This document shows, piece by piece, positions 6,365 through 13,928 of a stretch of 15,221 nt of DNA. The translations under genes were made by a program, and so were the position numbers. This DNA is from DATDTB01 sp035291025. GTDB taxonomy: Archaea; Iainarchaeota; Iainarchaeia; JAFGOX01; DATDTB01. Each line of letters starts with the position of its first letter. Position 1 is the first letter of the stretch. The stretch is from contig DATDTB010000043.1 of NCBI GenBank assembly GCA_035291025.1, positions 1 through 15,221 on the forward strand, in the 5' to 3' direction. The notes below the pieces were generated by a model that saw only the letters and a list, made by a program, of their open reading frames with translations, was not told where the DNA came from and searched no databases.

Positions 6365-6610
6365 ATGGATATATGGCTTTACGTGCAAAAAAACCAGGAA
6401 CGCAGTTCCTTCGCCAAAAGAGTAGTGCAAAAAGTCTGCCAGGACAAGGGAATAACGTTCCAGGAATGCGACATTGACACCGTGAAAGGCCTCACCAAGG
6501 CAATAGAGCACAACATCATTTCCACTCCAACTGTCGTGATCGCGAAGGACAAGTTTTACTACCGCCTCTCGGGCGACATTTCCGAAACCGAGCTCGCCCA
6601 AAACCTTTGA
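6365..6610 (+). CDS. Small thioredoxin-fold protein without CxxC, KaiB-like
   Basis: This 81-residue protein has the layout of a minimal thioredoxin fold: a first strand (IWLYVQK), a helix, a second strand (ITFQECDID), a helix, then STPTVVI with the cis-proline (Pro55), and SGDISETELAQNL at the end. The usual CxxC after the first strand is absent; that place reads KNQERSS. Start LYV, the TPT motif and the GD(I/L)S segment together resemble KaiB, whose family has a thioredoxin-like fold and no redox pair. A degenerate glutaredoxin is the alternative. The start is firm: GAGGT at 6353-6357 lies seven bases before the ATG. It lies upstream of the glycosylase gene, which has its own TATA-like box. 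Function is unknown. Confidence 0.8.
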   Translation: MDIWLYVQKNQERSSFAKRVVQKVCQDKGITFQECDIDTVKGLTKAIEHNIISTPTVVIAKDKFYYRLSGDISETELAQNL

Positions 6611-6629
6611 ACGCTTCCGGGAAATCTTT

Positions 6630-6637
6630 TTTTATTA
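6630..6637 (+). promoter_or_regulatory. TATA box of the glycosylase gene
   Basis: The sequence tttttattacc is a TATA-like element whose expected start, about 26 bases downstream, falls near 6660. The ATG at 6661 would then be leaderless or nearly so. Confidence 0.5.
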
Positions 6638-6660
6638 CCTTTCCCCCCTAACTCTGGGTG

Positions 6661-7560
6661 ATGAACCACTTGGAAGTCCCCTTGTTTTCCCTCAAGCACA
6701 CTCTAGACGCGGGCCACACTTTTTCCTGGAACTACTGGGAAGCCGGCGGCGCCACTTACGCAACAACCGTCGACGACGGAGTCGCAGTCAAAGTCTGGCA
6801 GGACACCCTGGAACTGCACTTGCTTAATTACGAGTCCTCCAAGCCCTTCGACGCTCCGGGTTTTTTCTCGCGGCGCTTCCGCTTGCACGACGACTTGGAA
6901 GCCGTTTACGGCGAGATCTCAAGGGACGAAGTGCTCGCGCAGGCGGTGCAAAAGTACAAGGGGCTGCGGATGGTGAAAGACCCTTTCTGGGAATGCGTTG
7001 TCTCCTTCATTTCCTCGGCGCAGAACCAGATTCCGAGGATAAGGGAGTCAATGAACTTGATTCGCCAGAACTACGGCGAGGCCATTGACTGGAACGACCG
7101 CGTTTACTACTCCTTCCCGCCGCCCGAAGTGGTCGCGCAAGTTTCCGTGAGCGATTTCTTCGAGAAAACAAAAACGGCCTTCAGGGCCAAGCACATAATC
7201 AAGGCGGCGCAGCAAATCGTTTCAGGCGAAATCCCCCCGCAAAGAGAGTTGGAGGCAATGCCGTTCGAGCAAGCCCGGAGGGAAGTCTCAAGGCTCTTCG
7301 GCGTCGGGGAAAAGGTTGCGGACTGCGTTTGCCTTTACTCCCTGGGTAAAATGGAGTCGTTCCCTATTGACACTTGGATTGCCGCGGCGTTAAGGGACCA
7401 CTACCCAGGCTTTCCGAACTATGAAAAAAAGGGCGAAAAGGCTTACAGGGAGGCAAGCGCGGCCGCCATCAATCACTTCGGCAGGAACGCCGGGTACGCG
7501 CAGCAGTACTTGTACATATTCAAGCGCAAGAACTCGCGGCAAGGCCCAGTTCTGGAGTGA
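6661..7560 (+). CDS. ogg: 8-oxoguanine DNA glycosylase/AP lyase, OGG1 type
   Basis: The protein has 299 residues. An N-terminal OGG domain begins with the AGHTFSW motif (compare GQ.F.W in the family). A helix-hairpin-helix GPD domain follows, with FISSAQNQIPRI, then the hairpin LFGVGEKVADC and SFPIDTWI. Catalytic Lys218 and Asp237 are present and 19 residues apart, the spacing of Lys249 and Asp268 in human OGG1. The enzyme removes 8-oxoguanine opposite cytosine and nicks the abasic site in base excision repair. ATG at 6661 is chosen over the adjoining GTG at 6658 because the TATA element predicts a start at about 6660; GGGTG just before it could also serve as a ribosome site. It is convergent with the methyltransferase gene, whose stop is only two bases away. 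Confidence 0.93.
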   Translation: MNHLEVPLFSLKHTLDAGHTFSWNYWEAGGATYATTVDDGVAVKVWQDTLELHLLNYESSKPFDAPGFFSRRFRLHDDLEAVYGEISRDEVLAQAVQKYKGLRMVKDPFWECVVSFISSAQNQIPRIRESMNLIRQNYGEAIDWNDRVYYSFPPPEVVAQVSVSDFFEKTKTAFRAKHIIKAAQQIVSGEIPPQRELEAMPFEQARREVSRLFGVGEKVADCVCLYSLGKMESFPIDTWIAAALRDHYPGFPNYEKKGEKAYREASAAAINHFGRNAGYAQQYLYIFKRKNSRQGPVLE

Positions 7561-7562
7561 CT

Positions 7563-8255
7563 TTACTTTTTCCTTAAAACCAACACACCTAGTTTTTCCG
7601 ATTCAATTTTTTTTATTTCCCCCGCGATTTTTTCAGCCAGGCCCAGTTGGCCGTTCTGCAGCGCTGCTGCTTGGTAGCCTTTGAGCTCCTTCAAGCTGGC
7701 TTGTCTCTGCCTTGCGCTCCAGGGTCTTAACTCCGACAACTCGTGCGTGCTGGTTCGGTGTATTACCAATCCTGCTCGTTCGGCGGAGTCTCTTATTTTC
7801 TTGAACGCGTCCGTGTCTTCCGGGTCGTGGCTCAAAACAAAGACGCCGCCCGGCTTCAAGGCCCTTCCTACGCCCTCCATTACTCTTTGAACTTGACTCG
7901 GCCATTTTTTGCTCTTTGTCCCGAACCCCAACCCAATCATTCCGTGCCCTGTGATAACGTCAACTGAGTTTTCCTTAAATGGCAAGTCCTGGGCCCGCAA
8001 TGCAACTGCTTCAACTCTTTTACCCGTCTTTTTGGTGTTTTCCCTTAACTTCCTTAACGCGCTTAAGTCAATGTCTGAGGCAATTATTCTCCCCCTTTCA
8101 AAGTTTGGCTGTCTCCAAAGAAGTTCTTCGCCAGTTCTCGAGCCCAAGTCAAGGAAGACCTTGCGCGGTATGTTTCGTGTTCCTTGCCCAGGGGACCCGA
8201 CCGCCTTCTTTGGCCCCGGCTGTGCCATCACGCGCTTTCTAGGCCTTGTTTGCAT
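7563..8255 (-). CDS. Class I SAM-dependent methyltransferase, substrate unknown
   Basis: The protein has about 230 residues and a Rossmann-like methyltransferase core. Motif I is VFLDLGSRTGEEL (residues 33-45), with Ser-Arg-Thr-Gly where most members have GxG. The acidic end of strand 2 is IIASDIDLSAL, AQDLPF marks the adenine-binding loop, DVITGHGMIGLGFG is the post-motif strand, and LKPGGVFVLSHD is the motif before strand 5. The C-terminal part (about 170-230) is Gln/Lys/Glu-rich and helical. The first 30 residues are basic. The substrate cannot be named. ATG at 8255 is preferred because a TATA-like ttttttaatt (plus 8278-8287) predicts a start near 8257; other in-frame starts are TTG 8270 and ATG 8228. 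It lies 65 bases downstream of the aldehyde dehydrogenase pair but probably has its own promoter. Confidence 0.85.
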   Translation of the reverse strand: MQTRPRKRVMAQPGPKKAVGSPGQGTRNIPRKVFLDLGSRTGEELLWRQPNFERGRIIASDIDLSALRKLRENTKKTGKRVEAVALRAQDLPFKENSVDVITGHGMIGLGFGTKSKKWPSQVQRVMEGVGRALKPGGVFVLSHDPEDTDAFKKIRDSAERAGLVIHRTSTHELSELRPWSARQRQASLKELKGYQAAALQNGQLGLAEKIAGEIKKIESEKLGVLVLRKK

Positions 8256-8277
8256 ATTAACAATTAGCAACTAAAGG

Positions 8278-8290
8278 AATTAAAAAAGAA
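8278..8290 (-). promoter_or_regulatory. T-rich element: TATA box of the methyltransferase gene and likely terminator of the dehydrogenase operon
   Basis: On the minus strand this reads ttcttttttaatt. It follows the stop of the first aldehyde dehydrogenase gene by about 30 bases, as a T-tract terminator would, and stands about 26 bases before ATG 8255, as a TATA box would. Dual use is inference. Confidence 0.45.
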
Positions 8291-8320
8291 GCAGGAATAG
8301 CGAGGGGAAGAGCGCTGGGT

Positions 8321-9847
8321 TCAAGGCCTTCCATACACAACGTAGTGCCAAGGCTTTCTCTTCAAGCCAGTCTGGTCGATGTAGACGTGCTTCGTGCGCG
8401 TGTACTCCTCCAAGGCGTGCAATGACAAGTCCTTGCCGTAACCGCTTTGCTTGAAGCCGCCGTGAGGCGTCTCGCTCGTGAGGATGCCGTGCTCGTTCAC
8501 CCAAACTGTGCCGAAGTCGAGCTTGCGCGCCACGTAATTGCACTTCGTAATGTCTTTCCCCCAAACGCTTGCCGCCAGCCCGTAGGCAACGTCGTTTGCA
8601 GCCTTCACCGCGTCCTCGAGGGCCTTGTACTTGAACACCGCGACAACGGGCCCGAATATTTCCTCCTGGCAAACGCGCGAGCGGTGCTTTACGTTGGTCA
8701 AGATTGTAGGCTCATAGTACCAGCCTTTCTCGAACTCTTTCCCCGTCGGCCGCTTTCCTCCAACCTCGATTTTCGCGCCTTCCTTTCTCGCTAGCTCCAC
8801 GTAGTATTCAACTTTTTCGCGTTGCCTTTCTGAAACCATTGGGCCCTCGTCCGTTGACTCCTTTGAAGGGTCGCCCAGCTTGAACCGCTTCGTGACGTCA
8901 ACCATTTTTCCAACGAGCTCGTCGTGGAGCCTTTCGGGGACGTACACGCGGGTAACTGCAGTGCAGTCCTGGCCCGCGTTCCAGTAACCGCCAACGCACG
9001 CCCCTTCCGCGACGGCGTCCAAGTCCGCGTCCTCCAAGACAATGAGCGGCGCCTTTCCCCCTAGCTCCAAGTGCACTTTCTTCAAGCTGCCCGAGGACTG
9101 CTGCATTATTTTCTTTCCAGTGCTCACGTCGCCGGTGAGTGAAATCATGTCAACCTTTGGCGATTCGGCCAAGGCGGCCCCGATTACTTCCCCTGGCCCG
9201 GTGACGACATTGAATACCCCTTCAGGGAACCCAGCCTTTTTCACCAACTCGCAGAACTCCAAGAGCGTCAGCGGAGTGAGGCTCGCGGGCTTCAACACAA
9301 TCGAGTTCCCGGCGGCTAGCGCGGGCGCGAACTTCCAGCACGCGATGTACAACGGGTAATTCCACGGCACTATTCCAGCGCACACCCCAATCGGCTCCCG
9401 TCGCAGGATTGAAGTGCCGAGGCCCTTGTGGTGGCGCTTTCCGTGGAAGTCAACGTATTCCATGGACGCGAGCCCGGCAAGCATGCGCGCGGCGCCCGCA
9501 AAGTAACGCAGGTTGTCGGCAATGAATGGCATGTCCGAGTCGCGGGCGTACTTTATTGTTTTTCCCACGTTGAGCGACTCGAGTTTGGCGAAGCGCGGGG
9601 TTTCCTTCTCGAAAGAGTCCGCGAGTTTCCACAAGAAAGACCCACGCTCGGCTGGAGTCATTTCCGGCCATTCCCCGTTGTCGAATGCGGCGCGCGCGGC
9701 GTCAATGGCTTTTTTAGCGTCTTCAACGCCGCTCTTGGCTGCCCGGGCAATGACTGCTTGACTTGCCGGGTTCACAACATCATAGTAATCCTTCGTTGAA
9801 GGCGCGACCCACTCGTTGTTGATGAAGTTTTGATAACTTTTAACCAT
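8321..9847 (-). CDS. NAD(P)-dependent aldehyde dehydrogenase, aminobutyraldehyde/betaine-aldehyde type (PatD-like)
   Basis: This full-length ALDH (508 residues) has all catalytic residues: Asn163 in VPWNYPL, Glu261 in LELGGKAP and nucleophile Cys295 in NAGQDCTA. NSIVLKPASLTPL and SLTGDVSTG belong to the cofactor-binding fold. GQDCTA, YFAGAARMLAGLA and the C-terminal HGILTSETPHGGFKQSGYGK closely resemble E. coli gamma-aminobutyraldehyde dehydrogenase PatD, which oxidises 4-aminobutanal from putrescine to GABA; true substrate range is often broader. ATG at 9847 gives the usual N-terminus (SYQNFINNEW); an in-frame GTG at 9856 sits nearer the GGAG site. The gene starts 16 bases after the stop of the upstream dehydrogenase gene, so the two form an operon. 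The bacterial-type similarity suggests acquisition by transfer, which is inference. Confidence 0.92.
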   Translation of the reverse strand: MVKSYQNFINNEWVAPSTKDYYDVVNPASQAVIARAAKSGVEDAKKAIDAARAAFDNGEWPEMTPAERGSFLWKLADSFEKETPRFAKLESLNVGKTIKYARDSDMPFIADNLRYFAGAARMLAGLASMEYVDFHGKRHHKGLGTSILRREPIGVCAGIVPWNYPLYIACWKFAPALAAGNSIVLKPASLTPLTLLEFCELVKKAGFPEGVFNVVTGPGEVIGAALAESPKVDMISLTGDVSTGKKIMQQSSGSLKKVHLELGGKAPLIVLEDADLDAVAEGACVGGYWNAGQDCTAVTRVYVPERLHDELVGKMVDVTKRFKLGDPSKESTDEGPMVSERQREKVEYYVELARKEGAKIEVGGKRPTGKEFEKGWYYEPTILTNVKHRSRVCQEEIFGPVVAVFKYKALEDAVKAANDVAYGLAASVWGKDITKCNYVARKLDFGTVWVNEHGILTSETPHGGFKQSGYGKDLSLHALEEYTRTKHVYIDQTGLKRKPWHYVVYGRP

Positions 9848-9863
9848 GCAAACCACTACTCCT

Positions 9864-11246
9864 TTACTTTTGGTCGTAAACGTTGACCGTTTTCACGTTC
9901 ACGAACTCCTTCAAGCCGTAGTGCGACAACTCGCGGCCCACGCCGCTTTTCTTGACGCCCCCAAAGGGAAGCCGGGGGTCGCTTTTCACTATTGAGTTAA
10001 CGAACACGCAGCCCGCCTCGAGCTGCCGAGCGACGCGCTTCCCGCGCTCCAAGTCCTTCGTCCAAACGCTCGCGCCCAAGCCGTACTCGGAGTCGTTTGC
10101 AACCCGCACTGCCTCTTTCTCGTCTTCAACCACGATGACCGCAGCGACGGGCCCGAAGACTTCCTCGCCAGCCAACACGTTGGATGGCTTTACGACTGCA
10201 ACGGTTGGCTCGTAGTAAAACCCTTTCTTGAAGCCCTTGACTTTTGCGCGCTTGCCGCCGCACAACAACTTGGCGCCTTGCCTCACTCCTTTTGCGACTT
10301 GCCTTTCAAGCGTGGAAAGCTGTTGCTTGCTGGCAAGCGGCCCGAGCTGGGTGTCAGGTTTCAATGGATCGCCCACCAGTTGCGCTTTCATTGCTTGAAC
10401 GAAGGCGCCAGTGAACTCTCTTGCTTTTTCTTTCACGACAATGAATCTTTTTGCCGCGATGCAGCTCTGCCCGTTGCTTTGAATCCTGCCAAAAACGCCT
10501 TTGGCGCACGTAAAGGGAACGTCCGCGTCTTCAAGGACAATGAACGGGTCGCTTCCCCCCAGTTCCAGAACGAGTTTTTTCAAGTTCGCGCCCGCAAGCC
10601 CTCCAACAATGGAGCCGGCAGCCGTGCTCCCCGTCAGCGAAACCCCGGAAACAAGGGGGCTTTCAATCAATGCCTTTACTGTGGAGTGGTCAGTGACAAT
10701 TGAAGTGAACACTCCTTCAGGGCAGCCTGCTTCCGTGAAAACCTTTTCAGCCCACGCGCCGCTTTCGGGGCAGACGCTCGAGTGCCTCAAGAGAGTCACG
10801 TTTCCCGCGGCCAGCGCAGGAATAGCGAACCGCATGACTTGCCACAAGGGAAAGTTCCAAGGCATTATGCTCAGCACAACGCCAAGCGGCTCGAATACCA
10901 CGCGGTGCTCCAACCCGTCGGCTTGGACTACTTCTTCCTGGAGCCATTTTTCAGCGTTCTCGAAGAATACGTCGCACGCCCACGCGCACTTTTCGACTTC
11001 AGCCAAGCTTTGCGCTATAGGCTTCCCCATTTCAAGCGCGATTGTCTTGGCTATTTCCCCTTTCCTCCCGCGAAGCACTTGCCCAGCTCTCTTGATGAAA
11101 TCGATGCGCTGCCGCAGGCTGAGCGTTTTCCATTCAGTGAAGGCTTTCGTGCTGTTGGCCAATGCCTTGAACGCTTCCTTCTTGGAAATCGTGGAATACT
11201 CCTTGAGTTTTTCACCCGTTGCCGGGTTTACTGTGTGAAACCTCAC
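9864..11246 (-). CDS. Succinate-semialdehyde dehydrogenase-type aldehyde dehydrogenase (Sad/GabD-like)
   Basis: This 460-residue ALDH has Asn131 in MPWNFPLWQVMR, Glu228 in LVLELGGSDPF and Cys262 in NGQSCIAAKRF. The motifs LELGGSDPFIVL and FGGVKKSGVGRELSHYGLKEF are very close to E. coli Sad (YneI), which oxidises succinate semialdehyde to succinate. Related archaeal enzymes can act on glyceraldehyde, so the substrate is not settled. The cofactor-loop motif usually LLKPS or LLKH reads TLLRHSS, with Arg154 replacing the Lys that contacts the NAD(P) ribose. The start is GTG at 11246: GGTGA lies nine bases upstream, and an in-frame stop just before it rules out a longer protein. It is first in the operon with the PatD-like gene; both genes suit a putrescine/GABA-to-succinate route, though no GABA transaminase is in the window. 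Confidence 0.9.
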   Translation of the reverse strand: MRFHTVNPATGEKLKEYSTISKKEAFKALANSTKAFTEWKTLSLRQRIDFIKRAGQVLRGRKGEIAKTIALEMGKPIAQSLAEVEKCAWACDVFFENAEKWLQEEVVQADGLEHRVVFEPLGVVLSIMPWNFPLWQVMRFAIPALAAGNVTLLRHSSVCPESGAWAEKVFTEAGCPEGVFTSIVTDHSTVKALIESPLVSGVSLTGSTAAGSIVGGLAGANLKKLVLELGGSDPFIVLEDADVPFTCAKGVFGRIQSNGQSCIAAKRFIVVKEKAREFTGAFVQAMKAQLVGDPLKPDTQLGPLASKQQLSTLERQVAKGVRQGAKLLCGGKRAKVKGFKKGFYYEPTVAVVKPSNVLAGEEVFGPVAAVIVVEDEKEAVRVANDSEYGLGASVWTKDLERGKRVARQLEAGCVFVNSIVKSDPRLPFGGVKKSGVGRELSHYGLKEFVNVKTVNVYDQK

Positions 11247-11407
11247 CTTGATTTTTCACCAAAGAACCGCACGAATTCTCCCTCGCCTAGTGCACGGAAA
11301 ACCAAAACTCTTAAGAAAACGCGTTCCGTGAAACTGGAAACCGGCTTATAGAAACCTTTTTATCAATAGTTTTTCCTTAATGAAACAATGCAAGGTGTTT
11401 CTCTTCC
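11247..11407. promoter_or_regulatory. Divergent intergenic region between dehydrogenase operon and Cys-rich gene
   Basis: For the plus-strand gene, ctttttatcaat (11356-11367) is a plausible TATA element giving a start near 11387, and AAGGTG (11391-11396) is a ribosome site 11 bases before ATG 11408. For the dehydrogenase operon, the GGTGA ribosome site is clear. The best TATA candidate there is a weak ttcttaaga around 11300-11308 (plus-strand tcttaagaa). Confidence 0.4.
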
Positions 11408-13054
11408 ATGAGTGACGGGTCCGCAAAAAACCAAGCCCTGGCAGTTTTCTTCCTTGCCTTGTTTTCGCTGGCGTTGCTTCCCAGCGCTGAAGCCCAAAGC
11501 GACCCTTTTTCGTGCCTGTTCTTTTCCCCATTGGAGTTCTTGTTCGGCTTGATTTTCAAGGGCTCCCTTTCGTGTCCCAGCGATGCCTTAATCACTATCG
11601 GGGGAACCCAACAGGCTTCCTCGCCCCCGTCACCGGTTCCAACTCCCGGACCCACTCCAGCCGGCGGGCAACCACTTCCCGGGACGTGTTTTGAGTGGGA
11701 AAACGGCGACCCCAACGCGCCATCGTGTGCCTCTAATCCCTTGGGCTGGCGTGCCTGCTGCCAGCAGACGTGCGTTGACTTGGAAAGCGACCAGTTGAAC
11801 TGTGGTTCTTGCGGTAATGCATGCGTTACCCAGGGCCCGTCTATTTGCAGCGGTGGCTCTTGCGTTCTTACTTGCGGTTCCGGCACTGTTCCCGGCTTTG
11901 GGGGCTGCCCTGACGGTATGACGTGCTGCGGGACTTCTGAAACAGTTGGCTCACTAGTTCCAGGGCCGTTCGGCGGCTGCCGCTTGCTAGCTGCGGACCC
12001 GCAGAACTGCGGCGCGTGCGGTTACGACTGCACTTCCTTTGGAATCAATTACAAGTGCATGCCTTGTTCTCCGGGAGCGCCCGGTTGTAACTGCTCGCCT
12101 TACCTGCCTTCAAGCGTGAACTGTTGGAGCTGCCAGGAAGCATTGAACTGCAACTTTAACTTTTCCTGCGACCCAGGCGAGTCATTCGAGGGCGGCTGCG
12201 TGAGCGACTGCCCGCCTCCCGGCTTCCTGTGCCCGAACCTTGTATGCGAGCCTGGAGAAAACTGCTTTAACTGCCCAAGCGACTGCGCGAACGACTGCGC
12301 CTGCAACCAGAACGGTTCGTGCGAGTTGGGCGAGACTAACCTGACGTGTCCCGGCGACTGCCCGGGAGCGCAGTGCGGTGACTTCACTTGCGACGTGGTT
12401 GGAGGCGAGAACTGCGCAAATTGTCCCACGGACTGCGGTGGGTGCACTTGCAACTCTAACGGGGCTTGCGACCAGTTAACTGAAAACTTCGTGACCTGTC
12501 CAGACGAGTGCGAGGTTCCAAGCACTTGCAACGACTTCAACCCATTGGCTTGCGGCGCGGGCTGCCAGGACTGCATCCAGACTCACGGCGTTGGCGCGGT
12601 TTGCAATGGCGGCATGTGCGGGTGCCCGCCGCAGACGCAGAGCTGCGTTGACGAACTTGGAATAAAGCGCTGCACGAATGCGGCAACTGACCCGAGCAAT
12701 TGCGGCGGGTGCGCCTCTCCTGGCTCGAACCCGCAGGGCGAGAACTGCTTGAGGAAGACCACTAACTTGCTTGGCCAGCAAGTGCCAGCGCCCGAAGTGT
12801 GTTACTTGGGCACTTGCGGCGTTACTGCTTGCACTACTAATAATAACTGCCAGGCTCTCGGCAACGACTACAAGTGCTGCGGCGCTGCAGGCAGCGTGAA
12901 GGCCTGCACCAACGTCAACTCTTCAGCTTCCGTGGCAAACTGCGGCGCTTGCGGGAACACGTGCGGTTCCGGCGGCAACGCGGGCAGGCCGTTCTGCTGT
13001 CCTTCAGGCGGAACGTACGCGTGTTCTTCGGCGCCGTGCCCTCCACCGATTTGA
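11408..13054 (+). CDS. Secreted Cys-rich repeat protein
   Basis: The protein has 548 residues. A signal peptide ends at AEA (residue 29) and is followed by a Pro/Gly/Thr linker (about 70-92). The rest contains about 76 cysteines (14%). Two repeat types are visible. The first is NCGxCGxxC-like, at about 131-139, 200-208, 431-435 and 511-519, three of them preceded by an acidic or Asp-containing D(Q/P)xN context. The second is five tandem units of about 25 residues starting at Cys254, 280, 305, 328 and 354, of the type CEPGENCFNCPSDC. There is no C-terminal membrane helix or sorting signal, so it is likely released or held by other means. Such disulfide-dense repeats suit an extracellular structural or adhesive role; the function is unknown. 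The next gene on the same strand is a membrane-tethered Lon-like protease. The start is supported by AAGGTG 11 bases upstream. Confidence 0.85.
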   Translation: MSDGSAKNQALAVFFLALFSLALLPSAEAQSDPFSCLFFSPLEFLFGLIFKGSLSCPSDALITIGGTQQASSPPSPVPTPGPTPAGGQPLPGTCFEWENGDPNAPSCASNPLGWRACCQQTCVDLESDQLNCGSCGNACVTQGPSICSGGSCVLTCGSGTVPGFGGCPDGMTCCGTSETVGSLVPGPFGGCRLLAADPQNCGACGYDCTSFGINYKCMPCSPGAPGCNCSPYLPSSVNCWSCQEALNCNFNFSCDPGESFEGGCVSDCPPPGFLCPNLVCEPGENCFNCPSDCANDCACNQNGSCELGETNLTCPGDCPGAQCGDFTCDVVGGENCANCPTDCGGCTCNSNGACDQLTENFVTCPDECEVPSTCNDFNPLACGAGCQDCIQTHGVGAVCNGGMCGCPPQTQSCVDELGIKRCTNAATDPSNCGGCASPGSNPQGENCLRKTTNLLGQQVPAPEVCYLGTCGVTACTTNNNCQALGNDYKCCGAAGSVKACTNVNSSASVANCGACGNTCGSGGNAGRPFCCPSGGTYACSSAPCPPPI

Positions 13055-13060
13055 AGAGTG

Positions 13061-13068
13061 CTTTTTTT
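13061..13068 (+). terminator. T7 run after the Cys-rich gene
   Basis: Ctttttttaa lies seven bases after the stop codon. Archaeal transcription often ends at such T-tracts. If used, the protease gene downstream depends on read-through or on a promoter that I cannot identify. Confidence 0.35.
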
Positions 13069-13093
13069 AACTCTTTTCCACTTCTTGACTGGC

Positions 13094-13777
13094 ATGACTG
13101 GCCTTGGTAGCGCGGCGCGCAGGGTCAACTGGCTGGCAGTTTTTTGGGCCGGCTTGACCATTGCCATAGTTTTCTTGTCGGGCGCGTTTCTTGGGGGCAC
13201 TTTGTTTTTCACCCCCTTCGAGCCGAAAACAGTGCACGTTGACGCCGTCGGGGTCACGAGCGACGACCGCCTTGAATTAGTCGACATTGCCGTAAGCGTT
13301 TCCCCGGGGACTGGCAACTTGTACGCGAACCTCGTGGAAAGGCAAAACCTTTCACGCGAGTTCCAACAGTCCCTAGTGAGCGCCTTCCAGGCCGCGAAAA
13401 GCCTCGCGCCTTCAAGGCTCAACAACGTTGACGTCTCAATACGCGTTTCTTCCCTGTACGAGGAACTCGGCGGCAATTCCGGCGGCGCGATTGTCGCCCT
13501 GGGAATATTGTCGGCTGCGGCTGGCTCAAAAGTGAGGCAGGGTTACTACGTCACGGGAAGCGTTGACTCTTCCGGGTTCATTCACCGCGTGGCGTACGTC
13601 CCGCAAAAGGCGCGCTTCCTGCAGGAATACGGCGCCAAGTCGTTAATTGTTTCAGCTGACGAGTCAATTGAAGGCGTTGAATCACTGACTACGAGGGCGC
13701 GGACCTTGAAGGACGCCGCGTGCCTGGTGTTGGAAGGGCCCGTGCTCGAAGGACTCAACTGCACGCAAGGCGCTTGA
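13094..13777 (+). CDS. Membrane-tethered Lon-like (S16) serine protease, short form
   Basis: The protein has 227 residues. One N-terminal membrane helix (about 12-39, after the basic SAARR) acts as a signal anchor, and a Lon-type proteolytic domain follows with no ATPase. Ser129 lies in LGGNSGGAIVAL, matching the GPSAGA segment of the larger protease. Lys172 lies in VAYVPQKARFLQEYGAK, matching GGVYFKARGAAKQGIK there. The Ser-Lys spacing is again 43 residues, so the catalytic dyad is intact and the domain should face outside the cell. The first half (44-120) has the beta-rich ELVDIAVSVSPGTGNLY of this family. ATG at 13094 is chosen for its compact N-terminus; GTG at 13058, four bases after the previous stop, would add 12 residues. 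No strong ribosome site decides between them. It has no PKD or Cys-rich parts and no second anchor. Confidence 0.85.
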   Translation: MTGLGSAARRVNWLAVFWAGLTIAIVFLSGAFLGGTLFFTPFEPKTVHVDAVGVTSDDRLELVDIAVSVSPGTGNLYANLVERQNLSREFQQSLVSAFQAAKSLAPSRLNNVDVSIRVSSLYEELGGNSGGAIVALGILSAAAGSKVRQGYYVTGSVDSSGFIHRVAYVPQKARFLQEYGAKSLIVSADESIEGVESLTTRARTLKDAACLVLEGPVLEGLNCTQGA

Positions 13778-13873
13778 AGGCACGGTTAAGGAGCTTTGCA
13801 CAATAAGTAAGTTTTAGGGGCTACTTAATGCTCAGGTTTTCCAGTTTTTGTTCAATCTTTTTTGAAGTAGAAA

Positions 13874-13881
13874 AGTTTTTA
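13874..13881 (+). promoter_or_regulatory. TATA-like element before the small membrane protein pair
   Basis: Gaaaagtttttatgg gives a predicted start near 13903 and a leader of about 26 bases containing the GGAGTGG ribosome site. The rest of 13778-13928 holds T-rich runs (for example cttttttg near 13858) and no gene. Confidence 0.45.
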
Positions 13882-13928
13882 TGGCTGGAAGGCAGTGTTT
13901 AGTGAAGAATTCTCTTGGAGTGGTTTGA

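Noticed and set aside
6166..6477. 103-codon plus-strand frame across the structured region
   Set aside because: It overlaps the well-supported small thioredoxin-fold gene in another frame and has no start signal.
10501..11238. 245-codon plus-strand frame opposite the Sad-like gene
   Set aside because: It is antisense to a full-length dehydrogenase with all catalytic residues; this is a GC-driven shadow frame.
11408..13054. Frameshift or recent duplication in the Cys-rich gene
   Set aside because: The frame is continuous over 548 codons, and the repeat units have diverged at the DNA level, so there is no sign of damage or recent copying.
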